Below, in pieces: positions 34,884 through 43,961 of a stretch of 49,424 bases of DNA. Each line of letters begins with the position of its first letter. Position 1 is the first letter of the stretch. Source of the stretch: Pseudomonadota bacterium (lineage in GTDB: Bacteria > Pseudomonadota > Gammaproteobacteria > Legionellales > Legionellaceae); assembly GCA_020161725.1 (NCBI GenBank), contig JAIUOG010000007.1:1-49424 (forward strand). The letters run 5' to 3'. Both the position numbers and the translations under genes were made by a program. The notes under the pieces were generated by a model. It searched no databases. It was not told where the DNA came from and saw only the letters and a list, made by a program, of their open reading frames with translations.

Positions 34884-35285
34884 TCATTTAGGTTCAAAGG
34901 CAACAAGAATAGGGCAGGGTGTTAAACTTGCCTTCTTACATTCTTTTACTAAGTGATAAAGAGATTCGCGGGCTTTTTTGAATTCAGTAATTTGAGCATC
35001 TAGTTTTGCAATGCGTTGTTCAGCCATATTTCTTACGCGTTCTCTATTATTTTTTGCGTCGAGCTCTAATAACTGTTTTATTTCCTTTAAAGTAAACCCT
35101 GCTTTCTTTGCCGAAAGAATAAATTGTAAGCGATGGATATCTTTATCACCATAGCGCCTGATTCGTCCGGGACTAAATGCATTTCCTCTTGCGGGGGTAT
35201 CAAGAATCCCTTCTCGTTGATAATAGCGGATTGTTTCTACTCCAACATCGCAAAATTTTGCAAACTCACTGATTGTTTTATTCAT
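34884..35285 (-). CDS. MerR-family regulator with two of three mercury-type cysteines
   Basis: A 133-residue MerR protein. The winged helix-turn-helix (ISEFAKFCDVGVETIRYYQR, then RGNAFSPGRIRRYGDKDI) resembles mercury-type MerR, and is followed by a dimerisation helix. Cysteines lie at 12, 116 and 124 (KECKKASLTPCPI), matching MerR Cys117 and Cys126, but the position of Cys82 holds Asn/Arg (DAKNNRER). It therefore probably senses another metal or redox signal, or mercury with altered geometry. It diverges from a glutaredoxin-MauE gene, with the operator between them. Confidence 0.88.
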   Translation of the reverse strand: MNKTISEFAKFCDVGVETIRYYQREGILDTPARGNAFSPGRIRRYGDKDIHRLQFILSAKKAGFTLKEIKQLLELDAKNNRERVRNMAEQRIAKLDAQITEFKKARESLYHLVKECKKASLTPCPILVAFEPK

Positions 35286-35288
35286 GGC

Positions 35289-35320
35289 TTGACTCCGTAC
35301 TATAGTACATACTTTATATT
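35289..35320 (+). promoter_or_regulatory. mer-type promoter/operator
   Basis: TTGACT (35289-35294), a 20-bp spacer and TATATT (35315-35320), with the dyad GTAC-TATA-GTAC (35297-35308) in the spacer. The over-long spacer with central dyad is the mark of MerR-controlled promoters. TTGACTCCGTAC is identical to the start of the Tn501/Tn21 merT promoter as I recall it. On the other strand the sequence GGAG of the merR ribosome site lies within the operator, so the gene is likely autoregulated. Confidence 0.8.
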
Positions 35321-35351
35321 GTTTATAGACCAGTAATCAATGGAGTATTCA

Positions 35352-36095
35352 ATGAATCAGACAATAGCTAAAAAAGCAGTTCTTCATCGTATGGTTATGC
35401 CAAAGCATACTTGTCCTTATGGCATCAAAGCAAAAAATTTATTGCTACGCCAAGGTTATGTCGTTGAAGATAATTGGCTCACCTCTCGTGAGCAAGTAGA
35501 TGCTTTTAAGATGCAGCATGATGTAAAAACAACGCCTCAAACTTTTATTAATGGCAAGCGTATCGGCGGCTATGATGATTTGCGCCGTTATTTTGGAAAG
35601 AAAATACGGGCTCCTAAGGAAACGAGCTATCGTCCAGTTCTTGTACTTTTTGCAGTCACAGCGCTTATGGCTTTTGCTACAAGTTATGCTTTTACCAATA
35701 CTTTATTTACAACAGCCACGATATCTTGGTTTATTGCCTTTAGCATGGTCGTCCTTGCACTTTTAAAACTTCAGAATCTCGAAGGATTTTCAACGATGTT
35801 TCTCAATTATGATATTTTGGCTAAACATTGGGTTCCTTATAGTTATATTTATCCTTTCGCAGAAGCCTTAGCTGGGATCTTAATGATTGCTGGGGCTTTA
35901 AACTGGATTTCGATTCCAACGGCCTTATTTATAGGAACAATAGGTGCTATTTCAGTATTTAAAGCAGTGTATATCGATAAGCGTGAATTAAAATGTGCTT
36001 GTGTTGGTGCTGATAGTAATGTGCCTCTAGGTTTTATTTCGCTTAGTGAAAATTTAATGATGATTGGTATGGCACTATTTATGTGGCTAATGTAA
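35352..36095 (+). CDS. Glutaredoxin-MauE fusion membrane protein
   Basis: A 247-residue protein. The ATG at 35352 is preferred over 35340 because GGAG stands six bases ahead of it. Residues about 8-83 are a glutaredoxin fold with the active site CPYG (21-24, one Cys only) and the cis-proline loop TTPQTFINGKRIGG (60-73). The rest is a four-helix MauE/DoxX-type membrane domain with a conserved C-terminal ELKCACVGADSNVPLG (Cys215, Cys217), a redox pair. The domain pairing suggests electron transfer across the membrane for disulfide reduction. It lies behind the mer-type promoter and before the HxHP gene. Confidence 0.86.
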   Translation: MNQTIAKKAVLHRMVMPKHTCPYGIKAKNLLLRQGYVVEDNWLTSREQVDAFKMQHDVKTTPQTFINGKRIGGYDDLRRYFGKKIRAPKETSYRPVLVLFAVTALMAFATSYAFTNTLFTTATISWFIAFSMVVLALLKLQNLEGFSTMFLNYDILAKHWVPYSYIYPFAEALAGILMIAGALNWISIPTALFIGTIGAISVFKAVYIDKRELKCACVGADSNVPLGFISLSENLMMIGMALFMWLM

Positions 36096-36137
36096 TGAAG
36101 TTTATTCAGCAATTGTAATTGTTAAGCGGAGCCGCCC

Positions 36138-36959
36138 ATGCAGTACTTATCTTTTCTATTCGGTTTGGGAATGATTTTTAGCGGAGGATTAGCTTCTGCC
36201 GAAGGTTCGCATTCTCATTCTTTAGCGCATTCAATTAAAAATGAGGCCATGAATGACGATATTACGATTTCGCTTGAGAAAGATCCTAAACAAATTATTG
36301 CTCATAAACTGACAACTATTCGTTTTAAATTGCTTCAAGGCAATAAAGTCCTCACAGCAGATGAATTAAAAGAGGTGCATACGAAGAAAATCCATATACT
36401 CATTATAGATTCCTCGCTCAATGATTACCATCATATTCACCCCGCAGAGGAAGGAAAACAGGGCTATACTTTTAGCTTTATTCCAAAAAGCGATGCTTCT
36501 TATCAAATGTGGGTTGATATTACGCCAAGCCAAACTAATAAGCAGTTTTTTTTAGAGAAAAAATTGGGCGTGGCTTCGGAAGTATCTCAGGTGAAGGAGA
36601 TAACAACGCTAAAAACTCGCCTTAGCTCCTATGAATTCACCTTAAAATTAGATGGTGAACCTAAGGCTTCGCAGGCTGTGATGGGCTCTATTAGCATTAG
36701 CAAAAATGGTAAACCATTTACAAAACTTGAGCCAGTGATGGGTGCTTTTGCACATATCGTAGGTTTTAGTGGTGATCATGCTTCGGTTCTTCATATTCAT
36801 CCTTTAGGAAAAGAACCTCGTAGTGAATTAGAAAGAGGTGGTTCAAAACTTAGGTTTCATATAGAACTTAAGCAGGCAGGTTTTGTAAAATTATTTGCCC
36901 AATTTAGGATTAATGGGCAAGATGTATATGTTCCATTTGGGTTTATTGTAAAACAATAA
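36138..36959 (+). CDS. Exported HxHP-motif protein of a metal/redox cassette
   Basis: A 273-residue exported protein (signal to about Ala21, then a His-rich SHSHSLAHS). Two related beta-rich modules each carry an HxHP motif: DYHHIHPAEEG (96-106) and HASVLHIHPLG (214-224), each followed by a beta-strand FxxxFxxxGxYxxWVxI-like or GxxKLFAQF segment. Paired His clusters suggest metal binding, perhaps copper or zinc. It is 42 bases downstream of the glutaredoxin-MauE gene with an intact ribosome site (CGGAG), so it is probably controlled by the MerR protein. I do not recognise a named family. Confidence 0.7.
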   Translation: MQYLSFLFGLGMIFSGGLASAEGSHSHSLAHSIKNEAMNDDITISLEKDPKQIIAHKLTTIRFKLLQGNKVLTADELKEVHTKKIHILIIDSSLNDYHHIHPAEEGKQGYTFSFIPKSDASYQMWVDITPSQTNKQFFLEKKLGVASEVSQVKEITTLKTRLSSYEFTLKLDGEPKASQAVMGSISISKNGKPFTKLEPVMGAFAHIVGFSGDHASVLHIHPLGKEPRSELERGGSKLRFHIELKQAGFVKLFAQFRINGQDVYVPFGFIVKQ

Positions 36960-37070
36960 CTATTTTTTTATCTATTCAATAACAGTTTGAGTTCTTGTAA
37001 GATAAAAAATTAACTCTGTATCAATTTTTTATTAAACTAATACGCTTATCAAAAGACTTGACCCTAATAA

Positions 37071-37475
37071 ATGATTACTAAAGATAAATGGGATAAATTA
37101 GCAGCAAGAATGCTGGGCTTAGGTATTAATGAAGCCAATCTAGTCGAAAAGTTTATTCTTGGTAGTGGGCGTGGCGGACAGAAATTACAAAAAACAGCTT
37201 CAACCGTGTATTTGAAACATTTACCTTCAGGCCTAGAAATAAAATGCCAGTATTCAAGAAGCCGTGAGGATAATCGCTATTTTGCTAGAGAGCGGCTTTG
37301 TGAAAAATTACATGCTATATTGTGTGATGAAAAAACCAAAGAACAACAAAAAATCGAAAAGATAAAGCGCCAAAAGAAGCGGCGTTCAAGAAAAGCGAAG
37401 CAAAAAATATTAGATGAAAAATTGAAGCAGAGTAAGCTTAAGATATTGAGAAAAAAGCCTGAATCTCTAGAATAA
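37071..37475 (+). CDS. Release-factor-like GGQ-domain protein
   Basis: A 134-residue protein with a GGQ motif in GSGRGGQKLQKTASTVYLKH (about 46-66) and a highly basic C-terminal tail (RQKKRRSRKAKQKILDE). These are the hallmarks of the stand-alone class-I release-factor domain family (mtRF-R/C12orf65 and ArfB types), which rescue stalled ribosomes or act on nascent chains. The G-x-G-R-GGQ form with Lys after GGQ is closer to the mtRF-R type than to ArfB, so no gene name is given. Confidence 0.85.
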   Translation: MITKDKWDKLAARMLGLGINEANLVEKFILGSGRGGQKLQKTASTVYLKHLPSGLEIKCQYSRSREDNRYFARERLCEKLHAILCDEKTKEQQKIEKIKRQKKRRSRKAKQKILDEKLKQSKLKILRKKPESLE

Positions 37476-37502
37476 GAGTTTGCCTTCACATCAAGGAATG
37501 AT

Positions 37503-39482
37503 ATGAAAATAAAAAAACTGACTTTAAGTATTTTGGCTTTAAGCCCTTTCTTTCTTCACAATGTAGTTAATGCAGCAGAAGCGCCCAAAGATGCTTCATC
37601 AACTACAAAGTCCTCAAATAATCAATTATTAAAAGAACTTCCTTTTAGTGATAAAGAATCTTTTAATAATGCATCAAAAGGATTTATTGCGCCTCTAGCT
37701 AATAATGGTGTGATTAAAAATGCTAAGGGTGAGATAGTATGGGATTTAAGTAATTTTGCTTTTATTAAAACCGACAGCCCTTCACCTGATACAGTCAATC
37801 CTAGTTTATGGCGTCAGTCGCAGTTGGTAAAAATGGGTGGTTTATTTAAAGTTAATGAGTATATCTATCAAGTCCGAACCGCTGATCTTTCTAATATTAC
37901 CTTTGTTGAGGGCCCCCAAGGTATTGTAATTATTGATCCACTTATTTCGGTGGAAACAGCTAAGGCAACCCTTGATTTATATTTTCAGCATAGGCCTAAA
38001 AAACCAATCGTTGCTGTTATTTATACGCATAGCCATGTGGATCATTATGGTGGGGTTAAAGGGGTTGTGTCTGAAGATGATGTCAAAGCAGGAAAGGTAA
38101 AAATTGTAGCACCTGTTGGTTTTACTGAAAGTGCGGTTGCAGAAAATGTGATGGCAGGAAATGCAATGAGTCGGCGTGCTAGTTATATGTATGGGAATAT
38201 ATTACCTATGTCGCCAACAGGCCAGGTTGGAGCTGGTTTAGGAATGACAACCTCGTCTGGTATCGTATCACTTATAGCACCAACGGTGTTGATTACCACT
38301 AATCAACAAAAGATCAACCTAGCAGGACTCGATTTTGTTTTTTACCTGGCTCCAGATTCTGAAGCTCCCTCTGAAATGCTTTTTTATATACCAGAATATC
38401 ATGCTTTATGTACTGCTGAAGATGCGACACATACTTTGCATAATACCTATTCTTTAAGGGGTGCTAAGATTAGAGATCCTTTAGCTTGGTCAAAGTATTT
38501 AAATGAAACTATCTATCTTTGGGGCAATGATGCTGAGGTTTTATTTGCGCCTCATCATTGGCCAATTTGGGATAAGCCTAATATTGTTAAGCATTTAAAA
38601 TTACAGCGTGATATGTATCGATTTATCAATGATCAAACTTTGCATTATGCAAATCAAGGTTTTACCATGGATGAGATTGCAGAAAAAGTACAACTTCCTG
38701 ACAGTTTAAGCCATTACTGGTCAAATCGAGGGTATTACGGAACAATGAACCATAATACCAAGGCTACTTATGTTAAATATTTAGGTTGGTTTAGTGGCAA
38801 TCCAGCAACTTTGCATCCTTTAGTGCCTGTAGAAGCAAGTAAAAAGTATGTTGATTATATGGGGGGGGCTTCAAAAATTATGGAACAAGCTCAAAAAGAT
38901 TATGAGCAAGGAAATTATCGTTGGGTTGCTGAAGTGATGAATCATGTTGTTTTTGCGGAACCTAATAACCAAGATGCGCGTAATTTGGAGGCAGATGCTT
39001 TAGAGCAATTAGGTTACCAAGCGGAATCAGGGCCTTGGCGTAATTTTTATTTAAGCGGTGCTAAAGAATTACGAAATGGAGTGCAAAAGTTAGCTGCTCC
39101 CGATACTGCAAGCCCCGATACGATTCGTGCAATGAGTACAGGTTTATTCTTCGATTATTTAGGTGTGAAATTGAATGGTGAAAAAGCAGCAAACACCATG
39201 CTTACATTGAATTTCAATTTCCCTGATATTAAAGAGAAATACCTTGTAGAATTAAATAATGGAAGCCTGCATCATATTCAGGGGTATCAGTCTGATAAAG
39301 CAGATGCAACCATCACAATGAATAGAGAAACTCTAAATCAAATTATTCTTCAACAAAAAACGTTAGAGAGTACAGAGGTAAATCAAGAAATTAAAATTGC
39401 GGGTAATCAGCAAGCTTTAAGTCAATTGATGAGCTTTATTGATAATTTTGACTTTTGGTTTAACATTGTTACGCCTAACTAA
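37503..39482 (+). CDS. Exported alkyl sulfatase-like metallo-beta-lactamase-fold hydrolase
   Basis: A 659-residue protein with signal peptide (MKIKKLTLSILALSPFFLH, then NVVNA). The metallo-beta-lactamase domain has the zinc motif THSHVDHYGG (HxHxDH), a second-ligand segment CTAEDATHTLHNTYS and the APHHWPIWD motif. A helical dimerisation domain and a C-terminal SCP2-like lipid-binding domain (about 530-659) follow, as in SdsA1 and YjcS. Such enzymes cleave long-chain alkyl sulfates, but the natural substrate is unknown. Stands alone, with AAGGA ahead of the ATG. Confidence 0.9.
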   Translation: MKIKKLTLSILALSPFFLHNVVNAAEAPKDASSTTKSSNNQLLKELPFSDKESFNNASKGFIAPLANNGVIKNAKGEIVWDLSNFAFIKTDSPSPDTVNPSLWRQSQLVKMGGLFKVNEYIYQVRTADLSNITFVEGPQGIVIIDPLISVETAKATLDLYFQHRPKKPIVAVIYTHSHVDHYGGVKGVVSEDDVKAGKVKIVAPVGFTESAVAENVMAGNAMSRRASYMYGNILPMSPTGQVGAGLGMTTSSGIVSLIAPTVLITTNQQKINLAGLDFVFYLAPDSEAPSEMLFYIPEYHALCTAEDATHTLHNTYSLRGAKIRDPLAWSKYLNETIYLWGNDAEVLFAPHHWPIWDKPNIVKHLKLQRDMYRFINDQTLHYANQGFTMDEIAEKVQLPDSLSHYWSNRGYYGTMNHNTKATYVKYLGWFSGNPATLHPLVPVEASKKYVDYMGGASKIMEQAQKDYEQGNYRWVAEVMNHVVFAEPNNQDARNLEADALEQLGYQAESGPWRNFYLSGAKELRNGVQKLAAPDTASPDTIRAMSTGLFFDYLGVKLNGEKAANTMLTLNFNFPDIKEKYLVELNNGSLHHIQGYQSDKADATITMNRETLNQIILQQKTLESTEVNQEIKIAGNQQALSQLMSFIDNFDFWFNIVTPN

Positions 39483-39519
39483 TATTAGGGGGCGAGTCTT
39501 TTAATAATTGGTTTAATGC

Positions 39520-40764
39520 TCAGACAGCAATTCGGTAGCGCAGATTAAAGACGGTTGCAATGGGTGTTGTCTCGTTAAAAGGTAAAGTTTTAATCCATTG
39601 AATGTTAGGTGTTAGTTGTGAATGCGGCGTTAATTGAATGCGATAAAATGTTTCTAAGATCCCTTGATGGTCTTGGTTTTCAGCTAGTTCTGCATAACCG
39701 AGACCTAATCCCCATAGTCCGATGGAGCCAAAAAAGGGGTGTTGTAAACCAAATCCAGTGATAAATAACTTATTGAATGTAGCAACTCTTCCTTTAGACC
39801 AATCTAGTTTTACAAAGGGAATAAATTGATTAAATAAATTTTTCTGTAATACTACAGAAAGCCCTTGATCACTTAACTGTTGTTTTTCGGGTTGAGCATC
39901 AACATGCCAAAGAAAAAGATGATAATTATCCGATTGCGGGTTAGTAATAATATCTCTATAACCCAACTCTAGAGCTGTAAATAATTTTCCCTTACGAAAT
40001 ACCGCAAAGTCAGCAGCATTATCCTCACCATTGGCATCCACAGTACCTAAAGCAGTATAAAAATGAGACCCTAAAGCGATACCTAAGACAGCGCCTAAGG
40101 CCTTAGTTGGAACAGCAGTTGCAGGATGCCTGCTAAATACATTAGATAAAAAATAAAACTGCCTACTATCGAAAGCATAAGAGTTCATAATGGAGGTTAA
40201 ATCAATTTTACCTAAACGATAGGCCATGATATTTGGTAGAATGCTTTGCTGTATCCAAAGTTCAGTTATAGCAGGTGGATAAGGCCTATAACCTGAAACA
40301 GTTAAAATAGCTGAATTCAGTTCATCTGCAAAATTACCTGGCGATATTTCAGTAAAACGTTGATTAGTTTCTATTTTTAATCCGAATAAGGTTTTTGATG
40401 CTTGAAAGCGTTGTGGTCTGTAATTTGAAAAAAACTGATAAGCTCCCCCTGATGCATTTTCTTTATTGTGGCTAAAGGAAGAATGTTCAAGCAAGGGGAT
40501 ATAGCTCATACCCCAATCTAATCCATAACGTTTATGTAATTTTTTTATTTTATCTATCTGCTTTAAAAACTGATCGACGGGTGTTTTTTCAATTAAACTC
40601 TTATTATCTTGTTTTAAGGTCGATAATAATTGAGTTACATCATCGGGGGATGTACTCAATTCATTAGCAATAGGATTCTCTGTTGTAGGGTTCGCTTTGG
40701 TTTCTAAAGATAATAAAACTATCACCATAGCAAAAAAGAATTTTCTTGTTATTAATTTAATCAT
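39520..40764 (-). CDS. OprB-type carbohydrate-selective porin
   Basis: A 414-residue outer-membrane protein with signal peptide (to about residue 24, ...LETKANP), a helical or linker region (40-85), and a beta-barrel domain with OprB-family elements: GMSYIPLLEHSS, LWIQQSILPNIMAYRLGKID, FDSRQFYFLSNVFSRHPATAVPTKALGAVL and the final strand TVFNLRYRIAV ending in a hydrophobic residue. It probably lets sugars or other small solutes cross the outer membrane. It lies six bases downstream of another barrel gene. Confidence 0.8.
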   Translation of the reverse strand: MIKLITRKFFFAMVIVLLSLETKANPTTENPIANELSTSPDDVTQLLSTLKQDNKSLIEKTPVDQFLKQIDKIKKLHKRYGLDWGMSYIPLLEHSSFSHNKENASGGAYQFFSNYRPQRFQASKTLFGLKIETNQRFTEISPGNFADELNSAILTVSGYRPYPPAITELWIQQSILPNIMAYRLGKIDLTSIMNSYAFDSRQFYFLSNVFSRHPATAVPTKALGAVLGIALGSHFYTALGTVDANGEDNAADFAVFRKGKLFTALELGYRDIITNPQSDNYHLFLWHVDAQPEKQQLSDQGLSVVLQKNLFNQFIPFVKLDWSKGRVATFNKLFITGFGLQHPFFGSIGLWGLGLGYAELAENQDHQGILETFYRIQLTPHSQLTPNIQWIKTLPFNETTPIATVFNLRYRIAV

Positions 40765-40770
40765 ATTTTA

Positions 40771-41484
40771 TCAGCAACGATAGGCAAAACCTGCAACAGG
40801 GCCATATAAATTCATCTTCCATAAGAAATATTGACGCCCTGAGCCTGTATGATAATTCTGATGTAAGAGGCGATAACCTAAATAAAAGCGGGTGTTTTTA
40901 AAATGCTTTAGTGATTGGTAACCTAATAGAGCCGTAAGATTATAGCTGTTGGAATGAGAACCCATACCATAATCGGCAGAACCCTCAATATTAAAAGATG
41001 AATTAACCTTATAAATAATACGGCTACCTAAAATGCCATCGATCCAGTTGTATTTTTTATTGATGTGCAAGGCATTGATGCTTATTTTAGTGCCGTTAAA
41101 GGTATAACGAGCACCTGCATAAGGTTCTAATGTCCATTGGGAAAGAGGAATTTTATAAGAAAGTCCCGCACTATCTACGGATATAGTACTGGATGTGTGA
41201 ATATGAAATTCATCTAAGTTAAGATTATCTGAAACCTTAGAATAAATACCATTAAAAAAGAGGCCAAAATTATTCTGATAGGCTGTAACATAAAGCATCG
41301 CTCCCAAATCCAAATGTTTTATCAGCTCTGAAAAGGATTTTGAAACATGAAAGCGATGTTTCCCAGTTTGTTCCGTACCTTCAAGCCCTGATGCCCATAG
41401 ATAAGGTGCTATTTCAAAATTCCAAGTGGCTTTGGCTGGGTTGACGAGACTGAGTAAACCTAAACCATATAACAACGCTTTCAT
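40771..41484 (-). CDS. Outer-membrane beta-barrel protein, function unknown
   Basis: A 237-residue protein with signal peptide (MKALLYGLGLLSLVNPAKA) and alternating hydrophobic/polar strands: WNFEIAPYLWASGLEG, LGAMLYVTAYQNNFGLFFNG, YKIPLSQWTLEPYAGARYTF and the final strand FAYRC. The ASGLEGT-type N-terminus is found in a family of small outer-membrane proteins with an 8-stranded barrel. It precedes the OprB-type gene by six bases, so both are likely one operon. Confidence 0.75.
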   Translation of the reverse strand: MKALLYGLGLLSLVNPAKATWNFEIAPYLWASGLEGTEQTGKHRFHVSKSFSELIKHLDLGAMLYVTAYQNNFGLFFNGIYSKVSDNLNLDEFHIHTSSTISVDSAGLSYKIPLSQWTLEPYAGARYTFNGTKISINALHINKKYNWIDGILGSRIIYKVNSSFNIEGSADYGMGSHSNSYNLTALLGYQSLKHFKNTRFYLGYRLLHQNYHTGSGRQYFLWKMNLYGPVAGFAYRC

Positions 41485-42051
41485 GATATCCTTATCTATC
41501 TAAATAGAGTTTTATTGATTTTTTCTTTAGCCTAAAGAAAACTGAAAAATTTTTCCACTAATTTAGAAAAAATTAGCCCGGTAAAAGCTAGAAATTGAAG
41601 ACTTAGATAAAGAGGGAGAGCTAATCACTGTAGATAAACCAGTGATTTAGACAGTGAAATAGGAAAGGCTTTACAAAAAGCTATAAAACTAGGACATAAA
41701 AATTCTACCATAGCGCTTGTCATTGGGGTTGAGCCTATGCTTTTAACACAATGTGAACGATTGATTTAGAAGTTCTAGCTACTGCTGAAATGGTTTTAGA
41801 GCTCGAAATTGATATGGATGAATTAGTTTTTGAGAGACCCTTAGGGTGAATATACTAGCTATTATACGCCTGGTTCAATGAAACCGGTTGCCTGAGTTAA
41901 AGCAATTACTCATCTATTTCAGGAAAATTATCTTTCAAGGTTGCAGAAATCCCAGGTTGGGAAGATTACGATTTGCCTGAACTAAATAAACGATAAATAG
42001 TAGAAATGATGATGCGCCTTGGTATAGATATACTTTAAATAGCTCCAAAGC
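41485..42051. other. Gap between outer-membrane and acyltransferase genes, mostly pseudogene
   Basis: The first 100 bases are AT-rich upstream sequence of the barrel gene. The remainder is the broken gene described separately. No intact ORF longer than about 40 codons was found. Confidence 0.6.
41588..42038 (+). pseudogene. Decayed gene in three frames, product not recognised
   Basis: Coding-like fragments run in series in shifting frames: LEIEDLDKEGELITVDKPVI (41588-41650, stop), DLDSEIGKALQKAIKLGHKN through ALVIGVEPMLLTQCERLI (41644-41769, stop), EVLATAEMVLELEIDMDELV (41769-41849, stop) and, near the right end, KLSFKVAEIPGWEDYDLPEL with a later RLGIDIL (to 42038). At least two frameshifts and four stops are needed. 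The fragments line up in order, so one ancestral gene is likely. I could not assign it to a family. Confidence 0.6.
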
Positions 42052-43947
42052 CTAAGGTAAATTATTAGTTGCTAATAAAGCATGTTGAGATAAGAAGCCA
42101 ATAAAATTATCTTTTAACAGTGATGCGCCCTGATAACTAAGGTGATCACTATCGCGAAAAGCGATTTGACCTTCTTTCATCGGCGAACATTTTTTTGATG
42201 ATTTTGGGCAAAATACGTCGAAAGGATTAAAAAGATAAAGATTTTTTTTCCCCTTAATATCTTGGTTAATCATTTTATAAATAGACGTAATTTCAGCAGA
42301 AATAAACTGACGTTCTATATCACAATTATTATCAGTGCATCGTTTGATATCTTTGAAATTGAACATAGGCAGAGGACCTACGATGACTAAATTAACGCCT
42401 TTTTTTGCTAATTCTTCCGATAGCGGTAGGACCTGTTTTTTAAGCCAATCATCAATGGTATTCATTTTTTGTTTTGAATCTCTATCTAAAAAAAGCCTTG
42501 AAATTAAAACAATATCCCCTTGATGTAAGTTATTTTTTATTTGTTTCCACATGATTTTTTGCGAATCAAATAAAGTTTCGGCAGGAAAAAGTTGCCCAGG
42601 TGCTTCCGTTAGATGAATGCCTAAGCCCAATTTTTCATTTAAGGCATAAAGTAAACCTTGAAGATGCCCTGCATGGCTATCGCCTAGGGCCCAGATAGTT
42701 TGCTTTGCCGTTGTTGGTTTAATGGTACATAAATCAAAGGCATGGTCTTTTAATTTTTCATTGGCACGTAAGACACAATATTCTTTATAAGAAAAACCAG
42801 AATCTTTAAGTGGCATAAAATGTTGAATGCGAGTGCCTTTAATTAAGGCAAAACAAATAAAAAAGCTAAAAACGGAGGCAGTTAAACCATAGCTGATGGC
42901 TTTAAGATTAATCGAAGACCATTTTCTTTTTCTCAAAGGTGTTTCAATACAATGATAAGAAAAAAGAGAAAGAGCAATAATCAAAACAACTTCTAATAAA
43001 ATCCAATAACCTTCATTTAAAGAAAGCCAGCGACCAAGACTTAAGATTGGCCAATGCCAAAGATATAAAGAGTAGGAAAGTGTTCCTACATAAAGAGCTA
43101 AAGGTTTAGTTAAAAGGCTGTAGCTTAAGTTCCCAGGTTTTAAGGAAATAATAAGGAGGCTTATGAGTAAAATAGTAATATAAGCAGGCGTTTTAGCGGG
43201 AATAAAAAGGCTTATACAGAGCAAACAAAAAATAAGATTAGGATTGATTTTAGCTTTTATAAAACCCAGTATTTTCGCCAAAGGATAATTTTCATCAATT
43301 GAAATTAAGTATAAAAGACAGCCGGCCCCCAACTCCCAAAAGCGGCTTGGCATTAAAAAATAAGCAGCCATAGGATCTTTTTGGCTTAGATAAATAAAAA
43401 GGATTAGTGAGCTTAAGGATAAAACCAAAATAGTTCTAATCAATGGAATAAAATTATCTTTTTTTCTAATTCCTAAAAACCAGGTAAGCATAGGAAAGAT
43501 AAAATAAAACTGTTCTTCAACGCCTAAAGACCAGGTTTGCGTAAAAAAATTATAATCAATCGCTGGTGCGAAATAATCCATCGAATAGTTAAAAAGATAG
43601 ATATTGGATACACCAAAGATAGCTGCCATAGCCGTTTTAAGTGACATTTCGGTATTAGATATAAATAGGCAAAGGCTAAAGCTTGTTAAAAGAACACAAA
43701 ACAATAATGCAGGTAGAAGTCTCTTTATTCTCTTGGTATAAAAGATCCCGATAAATTGGCTAAAATGGTTTGATGAATAATTTAATAAAGATTTTGAAAT
43801 AACATAACCGGAAATAACAAAAAAGATATCAACGCCTAAATAGCCATTCGGTAACAGCATTTTTGAAAAATGGTAAAGAATAACAGCAATGACTGCAAAG
43901 GCACGTAAACCTTCGATTTGAGGAAGAAATAGAGATTGATTATTCAT
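42052..43947 (-). CDS. OafA/YrhL-type membrane acyltransferase with SGNH domain
   Basis: A 631-residue protein: about ten membrane helices (1-370) of the acyltransferase-3 family, with GLRAFAVIAVILYHF and GYLGVDIFFVISGYVISKS, and a C-terminal SGNH hydrolase domain (about 395-631) with WALGDSHAGHLQG (catalytic Ser) and SDHLSYQGASLL (Asp/His). This two-domain form O-acetylates surface polysaccharides such as lipopolysaccharide O-antigen. It stands alone and may be part of surface variation. Confidence 0.9.
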   Translation of the reverse strand: MNNQSLFLPQIEGLRAFAVIAVILYHFSKMLLPNGYLGVDIFFVISGYVISKSLLNYSSNHFSQFIGIFYTKRIKRLLPALLFCVLLTSFSLCLFISNTEMSLKTAMAAIFGVSNIYLFNYSMDYFAPAIDYNFFTQTWSLGVEEQFYFIFPMLTWFLGIRKKDNFIPLIRTILVLSLSSLILFIYLSQKDPMAAYFLMPSRFWELGAGCLLYLISIDENYPLAKILGFIKAKINPNLIFCLLCISLFIPAKTPAYITILLISLLIISLKPGNLSYSLLTKPLALYVGTLSYSLYLWHWPILSLGRWLSLNEGYWILLEVVLIIALSLFSYHCIETPLRKRKWSSINLKAISYGLTASVFSFFICFALIKGTRIQHFMPLKDSGFSYKEYCVLRANEKLKDHAFDLCTIKPTTAKQTIWALGDSHAGHLQGLLYALNEKLGLGIHLTEAPGQLFPAETLFDSQKIMWKQIKNNLHQGDIVLISRLFLDRDSKQKMNTIDDWLKKQVLPLSEELAKKGVNLVIVGPLPMFNFKDIKRCTDNNCDIERQFISAEITSIYKMINQDIKGKKNLYLFNPFDVFCPKSSKKCSPMKEGQIAFRDSDHLSYQGASLLKDNFIGFLSQHALLATNNLP

Positions 43948-43961
43948 TTTGATCCATTTTC

